A stretch of DNA of 64,000 nucleotides from the NCBI GenBank assembly GCA_016716465.1, contig JADJWH010000005.1:62001-126000 (forward strand), read 5' to 3'. This stretch comes from Gammaproteobacteria bacterium. Lineage in GTDB: Bacteria; Pseudomonadota; Gammaproteobacteria; SZUA-140. This document shows, piece after piece, positions 62,994 to 64,000 of this stretch (position 1 is its first letter; each line of letters opens with the position of its first letter). The notes under the pieces were generated by a model. That model searched no databases. It was not told the DNA's origin and saw nothing but the letters and a program-made list of their open reading frames with translations. The translations under genes were made by a program, and so were the position numbers.

Positions 62994-63344
62994 TTACTTG
63001 CTGACCGCCTTGGTGAACATACGCTCGGCCTTGACCTCGGCGCGCTCGGCCGCGTCGCGGGCGGCGGCGGCGTCTTCCTGGGCCTTGTTGGCCACGGCTG
63101 CGGCCTGGGACGCGTTGTCGAGCGCGTTGTGGGCCGTGGCGTTGGCATTGGCCGCCTCGCTGCGCGCCTTCTTCGCGGTGTCGAGCGCTTCCTGGGCGAC
63201 GCCCATGGACTCATCGGCGCTGCGTTGCGCCGCCGCTACCGCGTCGGACAGGCGCTGCAGCTCCGCCGAATTGGTCGCGCAACCGCCGAGTCCGAGCAGG
63301 ATCACACCCGGCAGGATGACAGCAAGGGATCTGCGAATAGTCAT
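62994..63344 (-). CDS. Lpp-like alanine-zipper lipoprotein
   Basis: The 116-residue protein has a lipoprotein signal with LGGC (Cys22 lipidated) and a long Ala-rich coiled helix of the Lpp/OprI type (SDAVAAAQRSADESMGVAQ and AANANATAHNALDNASQAA), ending in a C-terminal lysine (FTKAVSK) like the wall-linked Lys of Lpp. The ribosome site AAAGGAGG precedes the ATG at 63344. It converges on the YkuD transpeptidase, which could attach it to peptidoglycan. Confidence 0.85.
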   Translation of the reverse strand: MTIRRSLAVILPGVILLGLGGCATNSAELQRLSDAVAAAQRSADESMGVAQEALDTAKKARSEAANANATAHNALDNASQAAAVANKAQEDAAAARDAAERAEVKAERMFTKAVSK

Positions 63345-63388
63345 GTGAGTGAACCTCCTTTTCAATCGCGCCTACGGTTTGAGACGCT

Positions 63389-63417
63389 AAGGTAATGGAT
63401 TGCGCACCGTTTGTCAC
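63389..63417 (-). promoter_or_regulatory. Promoter of the Lpp-like gene
   Basis: On the minus strand GTGACA (63417-63412), 17 bases, then TACCTT (63394-63389). The leader would be about 38 bases. Confidence 0.45.
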
Positions 63418-63640
63418 GAGCGCGCGCTATTCCGGCCCGATACTTGCGCGGTGCGGGATACCCTTGGCCACTACCATTCGGACGGGCGCGATGTCACACT
63501 GCGCGGAATCGCCCGGGCCATCGGGGCGCATCGACCGCGGTGACGGGTTTGGCGATTCACTGGAAGGCGTGATCAACGGGATGTTGTCAGACGAAAACAG
63601 GCGCGGTTTGGGGTTCGGCAAGGCGAGTGTCTTGCCCGCG

Positions 63641-64000
63641 ATGCAATGGCGATCACTCGGGGTGATGCTGTGTCTGTGCGCCGCCTTGCTGCATGGGCGG
63701 GCCGATGGCGCGGAACCTGTGGCCACCGACGGCACCGTTTCCGATGATGCAGGGGACTTCTACGACGATGCATATGAAGACGACGGCGAGATCATCGCGG
63801 ATCCGCTGGAGCCATTGAACCGGGCCATCTTCGTCTTCAATGACAAGCTGTATTTCTACGTGCTCAAGCCGACGGCGCGCGCCTACCGCGTGTTGCCCCA
63901 GGGCGTTCGTGTGTCGGTGTCGAATTTCTTCTCCAATCTCGCCGCGCCGATTCGCATGGTGAACGCGCTGTTCCAGTTCAAACTGCTCGATGCCGGCGGC
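63641..64000 (+). CDS. mlaA: MlaA/VacJ phospholipid-transport protein, N-terminal part
   Basis: The frame runs off the right edge. From the ATG at 63641 it has a signal peptide (MQWRSLGVMLCLCAALLHG) and then the MlaA signature DPLEPLNRAIFVFNDKLYF and VRVSVSNFFSNLAAPIRMVN. MlaA removes mislocalised phospholipids from the outer leaflet of the outer membrane. No clean lipobox is visible, though LCLC in the signal may be one. An in-frame ATG at 63581 is a longer alternative. The 275 bases before it contain only the Lpp promoter that I can support. Confidence 0.88.
   Translation, partial: MQWRSLGVMLCLCAALLHGRADGAEPVATDGTVSDDAGDFYDDAYEDDGEIIADPLEPLNRAIFVFNDKLYFYVLKPTARAYRVLPQGVRVSVSNFFSNLAAPIRMVNALFQFKLLDAGG

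Noticed and set aside
63380..63400. GCTAAGGTAA as a third copy of the small-gene upstream motif
   Set aside because: It lacks the TTT and TATTTCC parts, and on the opposite strand it is better read as the -10 of the Lpp-like gene.

Overview
The window reads as chromosomal backbone of a GC-rich (roughly 64%) gammaproteobacterium. Supporting signs are the Pseudomonas-like gene orders dsbD-tlpA-aroQ-accB-accC and bioA-rsmE-gsh-tonB-yqgE-ruvX-pyrR-pyrB-pyrC', a split PntAA/PntAB/PntB transhydrogenase, a proteobacterial type-3 GshA and a CIRCE-controlled groESL. A relative of the Chromatiales or Acidiferrobacterales is my inference; there is no rRNA here to test it. I saw no prophage, insertion sequence, integrase or CRISPR array. 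One tRNA gene (Thr-UGU) is present. No gene-free stretch exceeds 300 bases.

Layout. 1-2.4 kb: the end of a PilT/PilU-type ATPase converges on groESL, which carries a heat-shock-like promoter and a perfect-spacing CIRCE. 2.5-8.5 kb: fxsA, cutA, dsbD with a TlpA thioredoxin, aroQ, accBC. 8.5-13 kb: argA, two paralogous 26-residue membrane peptides, and a four-gene bufferin-type operon (bufA-bufB-bufC-doxX) for a modified, probably copper-binding, peptide. 13.2-22.6 kb: ttcA, ilvD, a palindromic REP-like repeat, a lytic transglycosylase, proS, galE, pntAA-pntAB-pntB. 22.6-35.6 kb: one long minus-strand run of bioA, rsmE, gshA, gshB, apbE, a NusG-II protein, a Gx-type membrane protein, tonB, yqgE, ruvX, pyrR, pyrB, a degenerate pyrC, pyrK and an ECF sigma/anti-sigma pair.

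35.8-43.2 kb: a 2-Cys peroxiredoxin; a large membrane-anchored von Willebrand A protein divergent from a bactofilin; a second pair of tiny membrane proteins (36 and 34 residues) around an unknown 84-residue gene; birA-coaX-SPOR; tRNA-Thr. 43.2-49.8 kb is rich in signalling: a TerC protein, a receiver-TPR protein, an EAL phosphodiesterase, and a PmrA/QseB-like two-component pair with a PmrA-like box upstream. 50-64 kb: purT, a CPA2 antiporter, rnd, a methyltransferase, an M16C peptidase, an HDOD protein, a small metzincin-like protein, a periplasmic rhodanese, a LysM-YkuD-SPOR transpeptidase, an Lpp-like lipoprotein and the start of mlaA.

The parts most worth a second look are: the very small membrane proteins and an upstream motif shared by two of them; the bufferin operon with its possible ECF promoter; the ApbE/NusG-II/Gx trio, which resembles the flavinylation genes of extracellular electron transfer; the ECF sigma pair attached to the pyrimidine operon; and the metzincin-like protein.
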